Source: Sphagnum compactum
Taxonomy: Eukaryota; Bryophyta; Sphagnopsida; Sphagnales
Direction of reading: 5' to 3'
Length of the DNA: 64,000 nt
Assembly (NCBI GenBank): GCA_965153455.1
Contig: OZ234501.1
Coordinates: forward strand, 3,038,001-3,102,000
Part shown: positions 23,961 through 35,067 of the stretch, piece after piece
Layout: every line of letters begins with the position of its first letter
How positions within the stretch are numbered: the first letter of the stretch is position 1
Translations under genes and position numbers: made by a program
The notes under the pieces: generated by a model
What the model was told of the DNA's origin: nothing
The model's input: the letters and a program-made list of their open reading frames with translations, nothing else
Databases searched by the model: none

Positions 23961-25464
23961 AACGCTGTTGCAACACTGGAGAAGGTTGTTACAATGGCTC
24001 TTGATGGATGGCTACTGTGATGCTTGTTGATGCCCCCCTTGACGATTGCTGCTCCTCCCCCTGCTCTGGAGTTCTCACGAAGAAAAAAAGAAGAGGAAAA
24101 CTAGCTTTGATGGTGCACGATGGTAGGAGAGGGTAGGTAGGCGTCTACTTTTTCAAATTCAAATCGAGAGGGCTGGGTGCGGTAGGGAAAGGGAAAAAAA
24201 TGAGAACAACTTGGCACTTGGTCTACGTTCATCTCAAAAAGGAGCTGAATGACCTCGTCCCCCAACTGGTGCACTGCTGGTTGCTAGGTCACAGCAGCCT
24301 GCTTGAAGGGGAGTTCCCCAAGAATTCGAAGCAAGCACTCCAGTGCTACATCATTTAAAAGACCAGGAATTGGCTCATTAGCGAGCTCGTGCAGCAGTTT
24401 GATCAACCTGGATCACCCAGCACTGGACTTTGTAACTGGAGTGAAAAAATCCTAATGCGAAAAGATGAAGGAAACTGATTTATAAGTCTTCCAATCTTTA
24501 ATTTATTCTGAAAACATGTTGCAACCAATTTATTAAATCAAACCAAATAGGTAGGGTGTTTCTTTGCGAAGGGTATTAGCCCAGGCCAAAAATGGTGACA
24601 AACTCATTTCAGGCACTCCCCAACAAAAGCACCTTATCGGAGCCCCAGTAGGAAAATGGAAACAAACATGCTCCACTTCTGCCCACCTCTTCATTTTATA
24701 TACATGAGATTTAAACTTTGGGTAAACCATTATGGGAAATTGGGTGACACATTGGGAAGAAGGATCAAAAAACAAAAAATCCCTTCCCAGCCCCCAAAAG
24801 AAAAAAACTTGACACCTCATGAGTGCATGCTGAGCTGAATGAAACTTTTATTTCCAAAACTGTTTGTCGCCATTTGTGGCCCGGGCACAAACTGTTACTC
24901 TGGGACTCTAGAGATCTCGCACTTGCAGTTTAACGGTGGTACACACACAAGTGCTCACACAAGTGATGACCGTGAGTTTTGAGCGATCACTAAGTGTCGA
25001 AATCGAGACAGTCACTACAGAAAAGTTGCACTACTGCGCATGCGACCGCATGTCGCAGAAGGTGCATGCGCGCAGAATGGGTATCAGCAGGTCCCGACCT
25101 GCTTGCGTGTTGCTGCACTTTTCCCCTGAATTAAAAAGTCGCAAACTATATTAATACTTTCCACCCACTAACTAAAAACCCGCCATCAGCACGGGACTTC
25201 GCGTCTTGCATCATCAAATCTCTGGAACGGGCATTTGCCACACATGGTCTGTTGTATCTACTAAGCTGTAACACGAGCTTTCAGAGTGCGTCTTACTGAA
25301 TCAGTTGCTGCATAAGAATTGCACGGTATTGTGATATACACGACTTTAGCGTCAATTAAAGAGGAATTCCAGTGTGAGATAGGCATGTGGTGTGGCCTTG
25401 CAGTTTGAGCGTCGCCGCGTCAAGGTTCTTCTTTGCAGCGCAATTGGATGTTCTTGATCCAGTC
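23961..25464. other. 5' flank of the SDR gene
   Basis: No gene is supported. GC content rises towards 25,000. The promoter and leader of the SDR gene should lie in the last several hundred bases. TATATTAATA at about 25,148 is a possible TATA-type element, which would give a long leader. Confidence 0.4.
25036..25075 (+). promoter_or_regulatory. Cluster of RY-like GCATGCG motifs
   Basis: Within 40 bp there are GCGCATGCG, GCATG and GTGCATGCGCGC, partly palindromic. Another CATGC lies at 24,825. RY elements (CATGCA) are bound by B3 factors of the ABI3/FUS3/LEC2 type and are common in promoters of seed oil-body proteins. The site is about 400 bp before the start codon of a steroleosin-like gene. 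A regulatory role is inferred. Confidence 0.35.
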
Positions 25465-28181
25465 ATGGATCGGATTCAGGGCGATCGTGAATGGAGTACG
25501 GAGGAACCGCCATACTGGTTGAAGCCCCGAATATGGCTGACGAAAACTTTCGAGTTGGTGATAGCCGTCGTGCTCTTCTTGTGGCTGCCTGCTGCAATTG
25601 TGGTGTCAAGAGTTTACAAGTGGGCGCGTTCACTACTGCCGTGGAAGCGTCGTCGTATCGTCAAGGATAATGTGGTCGTCATAACCGGAGCTTCTTCTGG
25701 TATTGGTGAAGTAAGAAATTCTGTCCTGCAGTTTCATCAAACCGCTCAGGTTCAATTTTGGAACAATTCCGATCGTGTGGTAAGAAAACCTGTTTGACTA
25801 CTGTCTCATGAGGGCAATCTGCATTGACAGGCAATCTAGTCAGAGTTACACAGAGGTTAGGAACAGTGCAAGCCACCTGCCTGATTCAGAATCATTTGAC
25901 CCAAGGCGGGGAAAGTGTCCAGAAGATGCACATACACACTGTGAGATTGTCTACGTTGGTCTTCGTATAAGCATCAACTCTACACTAGCCCAGTGCAGAG
26001 TCTAGGGCTCAAGAGTGGGACCCTTGCAAGCTGTGCTTGTGGGTCCAATTTCAAACTGCCAGTAGCTGATGCATGCTAGAAATGGTACTAGTAGGGCTGC
26101 AGGATCGATCAATCATCCTATGTATGACAACATTTGAGGGAGCTTTAAATCCTTGAGAAAAGATTTTAGAAACCCTATTCTAGTGTGTCCGCCCCGAACA
26201 GAGACTGTAGCCGTGGTAAGGCTGGGGGACTTTTATTCTGAAATCTTGTTGGTTTCAGTCAAACACTTGAGTTATTCTTCTTGTCAGAGGGCAGTGTGGT
26301 GGTCTTATCATTCAAGGTGTCCATATCGGTGTAGTGGGCTGTAAATCGATGGAGGGTTGAGATCACCATCTGTACGCTGTGATTGTGCCTGCAGTGCTTG
26401 GCACTGGAGTATGCAGACCGGGGTGCAAAAGTGGTGTTGGCCGCCAGGCGTGAGAACAGGCTGAGGGAGGTGGCGGAGAAGTGCATGCGACGCGGTGCTC
26501 GAGATGCTGTTTTTCTAAAAACTGACGTTTCCAAATTGGAAGACTGTGAAAAACTAATCAATTTTGCGGTTGACACCTTTGGTCGCAGTTATTACACTTA
26601 CTCTGTCCACCCGTGTAATGTTTTTGATCGAACGTTTTGCTATGTACAATTTCCTGGTCTCTGTTTTTTGAAAAGTCTTTTGAGTATGTTGGAGGATTCT
26701 AATTTTGTGGATGCAGTGTCTAAAAGAGCAGTAAAAGGGTTTATTGTGGCGCCCAAGTCTGAGCTGCTTATTAGAGGATGAATTGAGAAAGACCTGATCC
26801 GTTGACACTCCATACAAGCAAAAGTCATGCTAGTGCGCTTGAGCCAGATGAAATATGAATCTAACAAACAATCACGACCTTCTTGTTTAGAAGTTTGGAA
26901 GCATGGGTTGAATATGTAAGCTGGGAAGATTCTGTCTTAGCATTCTAGGAGGCTGCAATAGTGGCTGTGCTCCATATTCCTCATCAATGGTTGTCTTATT
27001 CTTGCCCAACTCTCGAAAGGAGATGCTGCAGTTGAATTGGACTTGCTAAAGCAAGTTGGATGTGGGTGGACCAGTTGATATTCTGGTGAACAATGCAGGC
27101 ACTGCAGCAGTTGCTGCATTTGAGGAATATCCAAATGTCCCTGAATTTCAAAAGATTTTGGTGCGCAGCACTTTCTTTGCGCAAGTTTCAGTCCACCAAT
27201 TTTCGACATACTAGTCCCTTTTCATGTGTGATCTTTCCTGTTTGAGTTCTTTATTTTCTGTCTATTTGTGGGTGCAGGATGTCGACTTCTGGGGCAACAT
27301 TTGGCCAACAAAGTTTGCACTTGAGCATCTGAGGCGCACAAGAGGGCAAATTGTGGTGACCTGTTCAGTTGCTGCCTTTGTCCCTTATCCCAAGCAATCT
27401 TTCTACAATGTAAACTGCTGCACCCCCTAAATTTCTTGGGTTGTTATGTCAGAAATCGTTTGTTGCATCTGAGATTGAGTTTCTGGGCTAGCCAGCATTG
27501 AATCCATTCCACTTTCAGCATATATTTGGACCAAACTCTTTACCTGTGAGTTGATTGAAGCCATTGCAACCTTGATCGTGACGGTCAGTTTGGATTGGCT
27601 TACTGATCATGATCATGGAAGCCCTTTGCATCTGACTCGACGCTGATTGTCATACTTGCACAACAGGCAGCTAAAGCAGCCCTTCTAAACTTTTATGATA
27701 CTCTCCGGATTGAGCCAATTGGGGAGCGAGTTTCCATCACGATTGCGCTCCCTGGATTTGTGGTCTCTGAGTTGACCACTAAAGGACCCCCTGTACGAGT
27801 CTAGTAATCCTTTTCCTCTCCCTTTCTATCTTTTTGGTTTCTCTTTCTGTGGTAGACATGAACAGGTGCCTGCATTGCTCACTGTTTCTTTGTGGTTTTT
27901 CTTAGGGGCACATTCCAAAGTGGTGGCCTATGATGGAAACGGATGAAGCTGCACGGAGGATAGTGCAAGCTGCAGTGGAAGAAAAGCACTACATTATAGT
28001 TCCTTACTGGTACATCTTCAACTTGTTTTATCGAACATTTGCTCCAGAGTTGCTGGACTGGCCTCCTCGTGTCTTTCTTCTAGGAAAGCCTCCAAACAAA
28101 GAGATCAAGATGATGTGTGAGCTGCTCCTTGGGGAGGAAAACACCCAAAAGTTTTTTCAAAAGTTCACAGCTTTCACTTAG
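25465..28181 (+). CDS. 11-beta-HSD-like / steroleosin-type SDR, 6 exons
   Basis: Exons 25,465-25,710, 26,395-26,587, 27,075-27,160, 27,278-27,409, 27,667-27,792 and 27,906-28,181 join in phase to 352 residues, the usual length for plant HSD/steroleosin proteins. A hydrophobic N-terminal segment (about residues 26-50, with LWLPAAIV) would anchor it in the ER or lipid-droplet membrane. The classical SDR parts follow: TGASSGIGE (cofactor glycine loop), VLAARRENRL, DILVNNAGTA (NNAG), VVTCSVAAF (catalytic Ser) and SFYNAAK (catalytic Tyr-x3-Lys, split by an intron after YN). PGFVVSELT follows. Two Arg after the second beta strand favour NADP(H). The C-terminal domain (KHYIIVPYWYIFNLFYRTFAPELL) matches the family. 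The start at 25,465 is the first in-frame ATG. The exon 2 donor (GTTATT) is weak, but the resulting FGRIDILVNNAG reads perfectly. Substrate is probably a sterol or other lipophilic alcohol. Confidence 0.87.
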
Positions 28182-29151
28182 TTCAGGTTACTTCGCTACC
28201 TTGAAGAGTCTGAACATTTTCATAAGGAGCTTAAAAGTTGTGAGACTCCTGAGCCTATTCTGAAGAACTGGATTGTAAAGGCCCTGGTGTGTGAGGGTGC
28301 CCAAGGCCTCGGTCTTTGATTGACAGAAGGTTGGTCAACATTCGTGTAAATCGTTTATTCTTGAAGGTTTGGTAGCTTAGTCTTGTGTTTGGAATTTTTG
28401 AAGAACTTGACTGCACACATTTTTCGAAAATGGGTAAGTAGTGCAAAATTATTAAGAGAAATCTGATTAGTGATCACATAGTTGTGTTTGGTAATGCGTA
28501 TTTTGATCACTTAAACTAGAGGAAAATTGATTGGTAATTGAAAGGTGGGTACACCATGTAACTAAAAAATTGTTTAAAAATAAGAAAAAAAGCTCACATA
28601 AAAGAAAAAGCAAGATATTGGAATTGGGGATCTTGGGGGCATCAGAAAGGAAATGACTGATAAGCCACTGGGAAAAGGCTTACCGGATTAAAATTGTATC
28701 TTTGGGGCATTCCACAAAGCAAGCAAAAGATTACTTGACATTTACTGAAACCTTAAAGCATTACTCTCTGCCTATTAAATCCAATCTCCACACTACTCAA
28801 AGATGTGGTGCAACATTAAACAAGTAATCAACATGTGAATAGACCTGAGGAGTTAGATCCCTCCTTATGAAAAACTTGTCATGAGTTGGATTAATGCAAA
28901 TGCCAAGTTGGTTTTCTATTTAGGTTGGTTTGTAGTTCATGAAGATGAATATTGGGCATGACCACAAATTGATGCTAATTTTTGTGAAGTTTCCATTGGG
29001 CACCAATGCCAATATATGTGGGTAATTTTCATGGGGTTTTAAGGTAGTGTGATGAAGACACATGTCCACACATGATGTTGAGTTCAACTCCAATTGCTGA
29101 AACACTTGTGGTGTGCAATCTGCATGTGTATCAGAGTTACACTCTCAAGAG

Positions 29152-29188
<37 letters not shown>

Positions 29189-30306
29189 GGGTGTTATAGA
29201 AAAATAATAATGCAAGTTCTGTATTGACCATCTTTGGGGATCTTTATTGCTCAAGGGCCATGATAGGACAGACCAATTGAGGGCCAATTAACTGTCATTT
29301 ATCTGCATTGCTGCCCGAGCTTCTTTTTACACATGTATGTTCATATTTGTAGCAATAATTACACCATTGCCTTGGGTGTGGCATGTCTTAGATGACTCAT
29401 GTGTCTTCTAGCAATTTTAACTACGTGAGTAACTGTTGGATTTTTGATAAATGTGTTTTCCATGATTGACATCATAATTGATGAGGAGCGTTTGGGCGAA
29501 ATGATGTTTGGCACACACATAGGTCTTTGGCACTGGACATGTGTGTGGGACTAGTGGGACTAGAAATTAAGAGATAATTTGCTCAAGGGTGGGTCTGATC
29601 AAACAGTTTGTAGTGGTGTTGAATAGATCAACCTATAAAGTTGATTTCAAGATCAAGCCAACTTTACACTCAAATACCATGAGATGTAATGTTGGATGCT
29701 ATGTCCATTTCATTGAAGTCTGTCATATTTCATGTGACATTATAATGCTATTTTTTTTTAGAAAATTGCATTGCAATTTTTTCTAAAACAATCTGAAAAC
29801 ATTCAATGTACATATGGATGATTTCATCTTAATTCCATAAATTGTGAATTATACTTTTACGAACTGTGGAGATTGGAAGTATTGTAACCAAAAGAGGGAG
29901 GGAAAAGGAAATGGCAAATTTCTGTACACTCCCACTAGCCCTCCTCCATGTTTAACATCTTTCCCATATAATCCTTCTTCTCATGTATTAAGTTCTATAA
30001 GTAATTAGATCATTTGACTCATAGGACAATCCTTTTGGGGGACCAACTATTGCAAAGACAATTTGTCTCCATTTCACTCTTTGACAACCCATCAGTACGT
30101 ATTCCTACTTTGTTTTAGAAATAAAAACTTGGTTTAGTATGTTGACTTAATGAAACCTAAAATTGGTAGCAAAAAACGGTGTAAACAATCCTTTAATAAA
30201 ATTTGCTTCATATATTCAAGCTATAAAATTTTAGTTACATATCATAGTTAGAAAACTTGAAGGGGACAGTGGCAATTTAGTTACCTTGGTGTTGAACAAG
30301 GTTAGT
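28182..30306. other. SDR 3' flank and spacer
   Basis: The SDR 3' UTR is followed by an AT-rich spacer. No gene is supported. A CT microsatellite lies within (separate entry). Confidence 0.5.
29151..29188 (+). repeat. (TC)n microsatellite
   Basis: An almost pure CT dinucleotide run of nearly 40 bp with one or two T interruptions. Confidence 0.85.
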
Positions 30307-30800
30307 CATTCCCAAAGAACTGGCTCTTTGAATCCAGTGCTGAAACTAAGTGCTAGGTACAGCCAGCCATTCCCAAATAACTAAATCCTTGAACTCATGG
30401 TTACACCCAAAACCCAAAACATGGCCAATCATCCCCAACAAATTCTGTCCTTGAATCAAGTGCTAAACTTGAGTGCCAAACAATGGTTCAAGGAGCATTT
30501 CCAAAGGATTCAATCCTTGAACCATTGTTCAACCTAAATGGCTAAGCACATTTAATCATTCCCCTAAGAACTGAGTCCTTGAATCAGGAACTAAACCTTA
30601 GTGTTAAACACAGCCAATCATTCCCAAAGAATTTAATCCTTGAATTCATCGTTCAACCTAAGTGAACTAAAGCACAGATAATTTGGTCACTCCCCCTTGA
30701 GAACTAGATCCTTAAATCTAATGTTAAGCATGATTTTCCTTAAAGATTTAGTCCTTCATCTAATTGCAGAACCTGAATGTTCAACACATTCAATCATCAA
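30307..30800 (+). repeat. Degenerate 62-bp tandem repeat, about 8 units
   Basis: The key word CATTCCCAAAGAACT followed by TCCTTGAATC and AGTGCTAAACC recurs at 30,307, 30,368, 30,430, 30,496, 30,557, 30,619 and 30,688, with a more decayed unit after. Spacing is 61-69 bp. Units are diverged by substitutions and small indels. No coding potential. Confidence 0.75.
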
Positions 30801-32281
30801 GAATCCAATCCTGCATACAACTAACAAAATTTCCCTAAGCCCACAACTTGAACCAACAATCCAGAACTATAGATTTACTTTCATAAGAGCTACCACATTT
30901 TTTCTAAGGCAAACCACAATTTATCCTTAATAAAATTTTGAACACCTCAATTGCATATGTAGGCTCTATTAATGTTGATGGTCCATTAATGTTGATGGCA
31001 AATTAAATTATAGATGCCTTTCCCAACAAACAAGTGCTAGCACAGACCAAACATAGATATTACAAAGCCCAAAACATCCTTTAAAAAGTTTTTCCTTCCA
31101 GCATCTTCTTCTTCCTCTTCTTTGCACACTGAAAAGCAACATTTGACCACAGACTTAGCTGAAGCACATTAATTAACTCCATAACAAGTGAGCTCAATTC
31201 ATGAATTCCATAATTCTTACTCCATCCAACAATAATAAGAATACATGACCACCCACAAACATCTTCCCACCAAAATAGTCTCCTAAACAGTATGTGTTGA
31301 ATAGTTTAGCATCAACACAACTTTCAAATTTGCCCAATCTCACAACTTGTACCTCTCAAATATATTGATGCATAGGTGGTGACACATGCTCCAAGCATAA
31401 TATAGGTAGCAAGTGAATAGTTCACACCAAATCACGAAGTATTTCAGAGACAGAAACCTGGGATAGAGCATTAATACTTTCATAAAAAATTAAAAAATAT
31501 GGATTGGGGTAAAATAAAAGTAATCTAGGAGTCTTGATGCTTCCATTGCATCAATAATGCAACTCAACACCTTAGTTCTCAACTCATAAATAGAATAATT
31601 TCTTTTAACAAATGAGCAGTTGGTGGCATTGAAAACTTGGATGCTACTAGTAGTAGGGTTACTCCAGCTTCAATGGCCTACTCAAGTTGTGTTTTCAACC
31701 CTTGAGAGCATAGATGATTCTCCCCTTGCAATGTTTCAAATTCAAGGATTATGTACAAGGGAGGCATTTTCCCAGGTTTAAGATGTGTGGTAAAGCCTGA
31801 AATTTCCTTACCAAGCACAAATGCACTCTCGAGGGAAATTGCCTCTGCCCCACACGAGCAGGAATTTCTGAGTAAATGAAATTAACTCTTTAGGAAGTTT
31901 CTTGAATGCTCTCAGCAGTCCATACCTGTTGATCAAGTTCTAGGTGGTATCAAATACTAAGGAAATTGTAAAAAAATTCTATGGAAAATGCAAGTAGTAC
32001 AAAACACATCCAGATGAAAGTCCATCCACCAGAAGCCAACCAATGTGAGTTGATCAGTGGCGCACAACTGCAGTTCCAGGTTAGTATTTTCCAAGAGAAA
32101 CTGGAGCTTATTCACCAAACAGTTGATTGCTTGCACCACACAATTCAATATTGACAACTGGCCCAGTACAACACATCTTGCAAGAAAAATGAAAGTGTGC
32201 CTTGCATTTCCAGTTATGTAAAGCATCTTCACCTGTTAACCCGAAAGGCTCTCAGCCTCTGTAACAAGTGAGGTTCTGGGG
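30801..32281. other. Spacer between repeat array and FAX gene
   Basis: No gene is supported. The FAX 3' UTR should occupy the last few hundred bases (minus strand). TCTTCTTCTTCC-type low complexity occurs near 31,105. Confidence 0.45.
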
Positions 32282-34354
32282 TCAGACATGTGAAGTTCGC
32301 AAAATCCCGTGAATGTAACCCCCTGCCATAATAAATGAGGAAAGGGCAACCACACCTGCTGGGAAAACTTTCCCTGAATCCTTAAACCGGGAACCCATGA
32401 CAAATAACAACATGCTTGAGATCCCTGCAAAACAGCAAGCACATTACATGATCATGATGACACTGCATGCAATTTATTGCATCATTTCACTCTCATGCTT
32501 AACAACTTCCAAATAGTTTAGCCTACTACAAGCTCAAAGGGAAACAAGAAACTTCAAACGGAACAAATGATGAGAGTGTGAGGCCGTACCTAAGCCAATT
32601 GCAGAAGAGAAGGCAGGATTCACTGACAAGTTCAGATAGACATAGTAGAGAATAAAAGCTGATCCTCCCCCTGCCAACAAGGACTTGCTGCTTCCAGACT
32701 TCAAGAATCCAATCACTCCACCAGCTGCCCAAGATGAAAGGCTTCAGCACATATGTGACTTTTGCATACACACTACAAGCAAGTCTTGGCTTTGTGACAG
32801 TAATGTGCAAGGGAAGGACAATCCATGATCTTAGATATGGTTGGATGTCCCACCTGACTGAGAAATATAATAATAAGCTTACCATCACTGGACATGACAC
32901 AATCAGGTGATCACACAGAATGGAAGAAATATCCATGTATGCATGCAAGATCAAAAGTCAGGAGAATCAAGTCCTCATAACCTTGCACATACACCTGTTG
33001 TATTAAACACATAAGTGCAGGTTTGCAGGCAAGACAGAAACAAGTGGAGGATAGAAAATAAGAGAGCGTAGCAAGCCTATCAACAGATCAAAGCAGAATT
33101 GTTTCAGTCAGTCAGCCGTTGAGAGGAGACCATCAACCAGGCTCTGACACCTGAAACAGTGTACCATTCTGGAAGAAGAATCACAGCATTCAATCAAACA
33201 GAACAATGCACAGCTTGTAATGCAGAAGACAGTGGATGAAATACTGACTGCCATCTGAAGGTGCACTATCTCTGATCGGACACCCATCATCCCCTCTTCA
33301 CTATCCAGCTAACCAACCACTGACAGGAGATCATCAACGACAGATAAAACCCAGAGCAGGTTTCTGAGGGGCAAAGAGAGAGATGTAGCACTGCAGGATA
33401 CACGGCATTTAACATGAATTAGTGTCTGAAATAAAGAAGCACGGAGCTCAATTGTTAATCCAAGAGGAGGTAGAAGGTAGAAAGCGCCCAACAAGAGCAA
33501 ACTACTCATAATCAACAAAATGTGCTTTGTTCCCTATCAGCAATGAGCCAGCCTGTGATTCTTTCTTTCCCATCTGTCTGACTGACCGTTGGCAGAGGAG
33601 CACCGACCTAAGATGATACTTTCGACCAAATTCTAAAGGGCAAAAGGTAGATTCAGTATCCGCAACAGCACAGCATTTCAGAAGAACATGCAGAGCTATC
33701 AAGAAGAAGGACAACGTTCAAGGAGAAAAAAGTGCACGTTCCACGGGAAGAACCACAGCATATTTGTTTATAAATGGCGAGAAAAGGGGTACAAAAGCAC
33801 TCGCCACCAACAAGAGCAGCATACGCAAGAGTCAGCTTCTGCGACGTAGACATTTTCTTCTTGGGGGGTTCTTCCTCATGCGGTCCTCCCTCTCCATCCC
33901 CTCCTCCACCGCGTCCGCCTCCATTCCAGTCGCCCCTATTTCCCCCTCCCCCGCCTGTACCCCTAACCTTGTCCTGTTCCCTCACATCCGAGAACGTCGC
34001 CCCTTCATCGCCCAGCTCTTGGACTTCGAGTCCCTTCACCTCCTCTATCACCCCAACTCCCGCTGCAGATTCTGACCCGTACGGAGGAGCAGTGTAACCC
34101 TTTGCATGAGATCCATAGGAAAGAGGTTGCAAGGCCACGGTTCCGTGAAACCAAGGGCGTATACCCCCATCAAGATGCGATCCAGGCAGACAGAAGCTTG
34201 CCGGATTTTTTGTGCACAAACTTCGCACTCCTAAGGAAGCAGCCGATCTGAAAGAGGAGAGTCGGGGACTACATGCTAAAGGAGATTGAGAATACGCGAA
34301 GCACAAGCGAAGACAAGGGCGCGAGGGGTAGAGGGATGGGAGGAAGGAGGCCAT
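32282..34354 (-). CDS. Plastid FATTY ACID EXPORT-like protein (Tmem14), 3 exons
   Basis: Minus-strand exons 34,354-33,808, 32,724-32,590 and 32,424-32,282 join in phase (1 and 1) to 274 residues. Residues 1 to about 60 are rich in Ser, Arg and Ala with almost no acidic residues, like a chloroplast transit peptide. About residues 130-160 form a glycine-rich acidic linker. From about 165 the Tmem14 domain runs to the end: LTLAYAALVAGGVIGFLKSG, SKSLLAGGGSAFILYYVY, LFVMGSRFKDSGKVFPAG and FIMAGGYIHGILRTSH, giving four hydrophobic segments. FAX proteins of this family move free fatty acids across plastid envelope membranes. The glycine-rich N-terminal region recalls the FAX2/FAX4 type, but the exact subgroup is not certain. 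Intron 1 is about 1.1 kb and contains repetitive-looking sequence. The start ATG at 34,354 is the one that gives the transit peptide. Confidence 0.88.
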
Positions 34355-35067
34355 TGCAATCGCTGTTGCTTCGATGCTCGCAGTCGAGTGAAACTTGATT
34401 AAACCGTCTTTACGTTACGGTAATCTGCTTCTTCTTTTGTGTGAATTAGGGTTGTCCTTTTGCTTATACCAGATTCCTCTTCTCGTATACCGAGATGAAG
34501 ATCAATCAACCTGTTCCTTTCGCTAGTCTTGGGGCTCCTCTCCTGCAGAGATAGATTACAACCTCGACCATCCAAGACTAGTCCCAGATTAGCAGCATCA
34601 TGGGACAAATTTCATGGAGAAGCATTCTATTCCTTTTTATGAGGTTGCTTAATCACTTGAGGACACGTGCTCTCTTTGGCTCTCGCCTCAAATCTAAAGG
34701 ATAAAAGAAGACCTCAGTAGCAGCATAGTCTAGCGATTTCTAGAAACCACGACAAATGGGCTGGTGAAAATGATCCCAAGAGCAGTGCACTCATCAAATT
34801 CTAAAGAAGCCCCAGGGACACCCCATCTATTATCAAGGGCATAGTGCAGAATAATTCAGATTGGATAGTGCTATGTTTGAGACTTGCCTCTTCGTGATCG
34901 TTTTGGGCGTCACTTAGGTTAGTATTTTCTTCTGCAAACCGCAATATACGCCACATACTGTAGAAATGCAAACATTCTTGGCGCAACTCAAAAGCGTTAT
35001 GCAAAATTGCACTTGACTCACTGCTGTACACAGACATACCTCCAGTCTAAAGTACCTTATAATTTTA
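34355..35067. other. FAX promoter / downstream spacer
   Basis: The intergenic stretch between two minus-strand genes should hold the FAX leader and promoter and the 3' end of the next gene. Short minus-strand frames here are not supported as genes. Confidence 0.4.

Noticed and set aside
30307-30800. Regularly spaced repeats, considered as a CRISPR array
   Set aside because: Whole units are related, with no unique spacers, and the context is a plant nucleus.
33774-34097. Pro/Ser-rich plus-strand frame of 107 codons
   Set aside because: Antisense to the Gly-rich linker of the FAX protein. The Pro runs are the complement of Gly codons.
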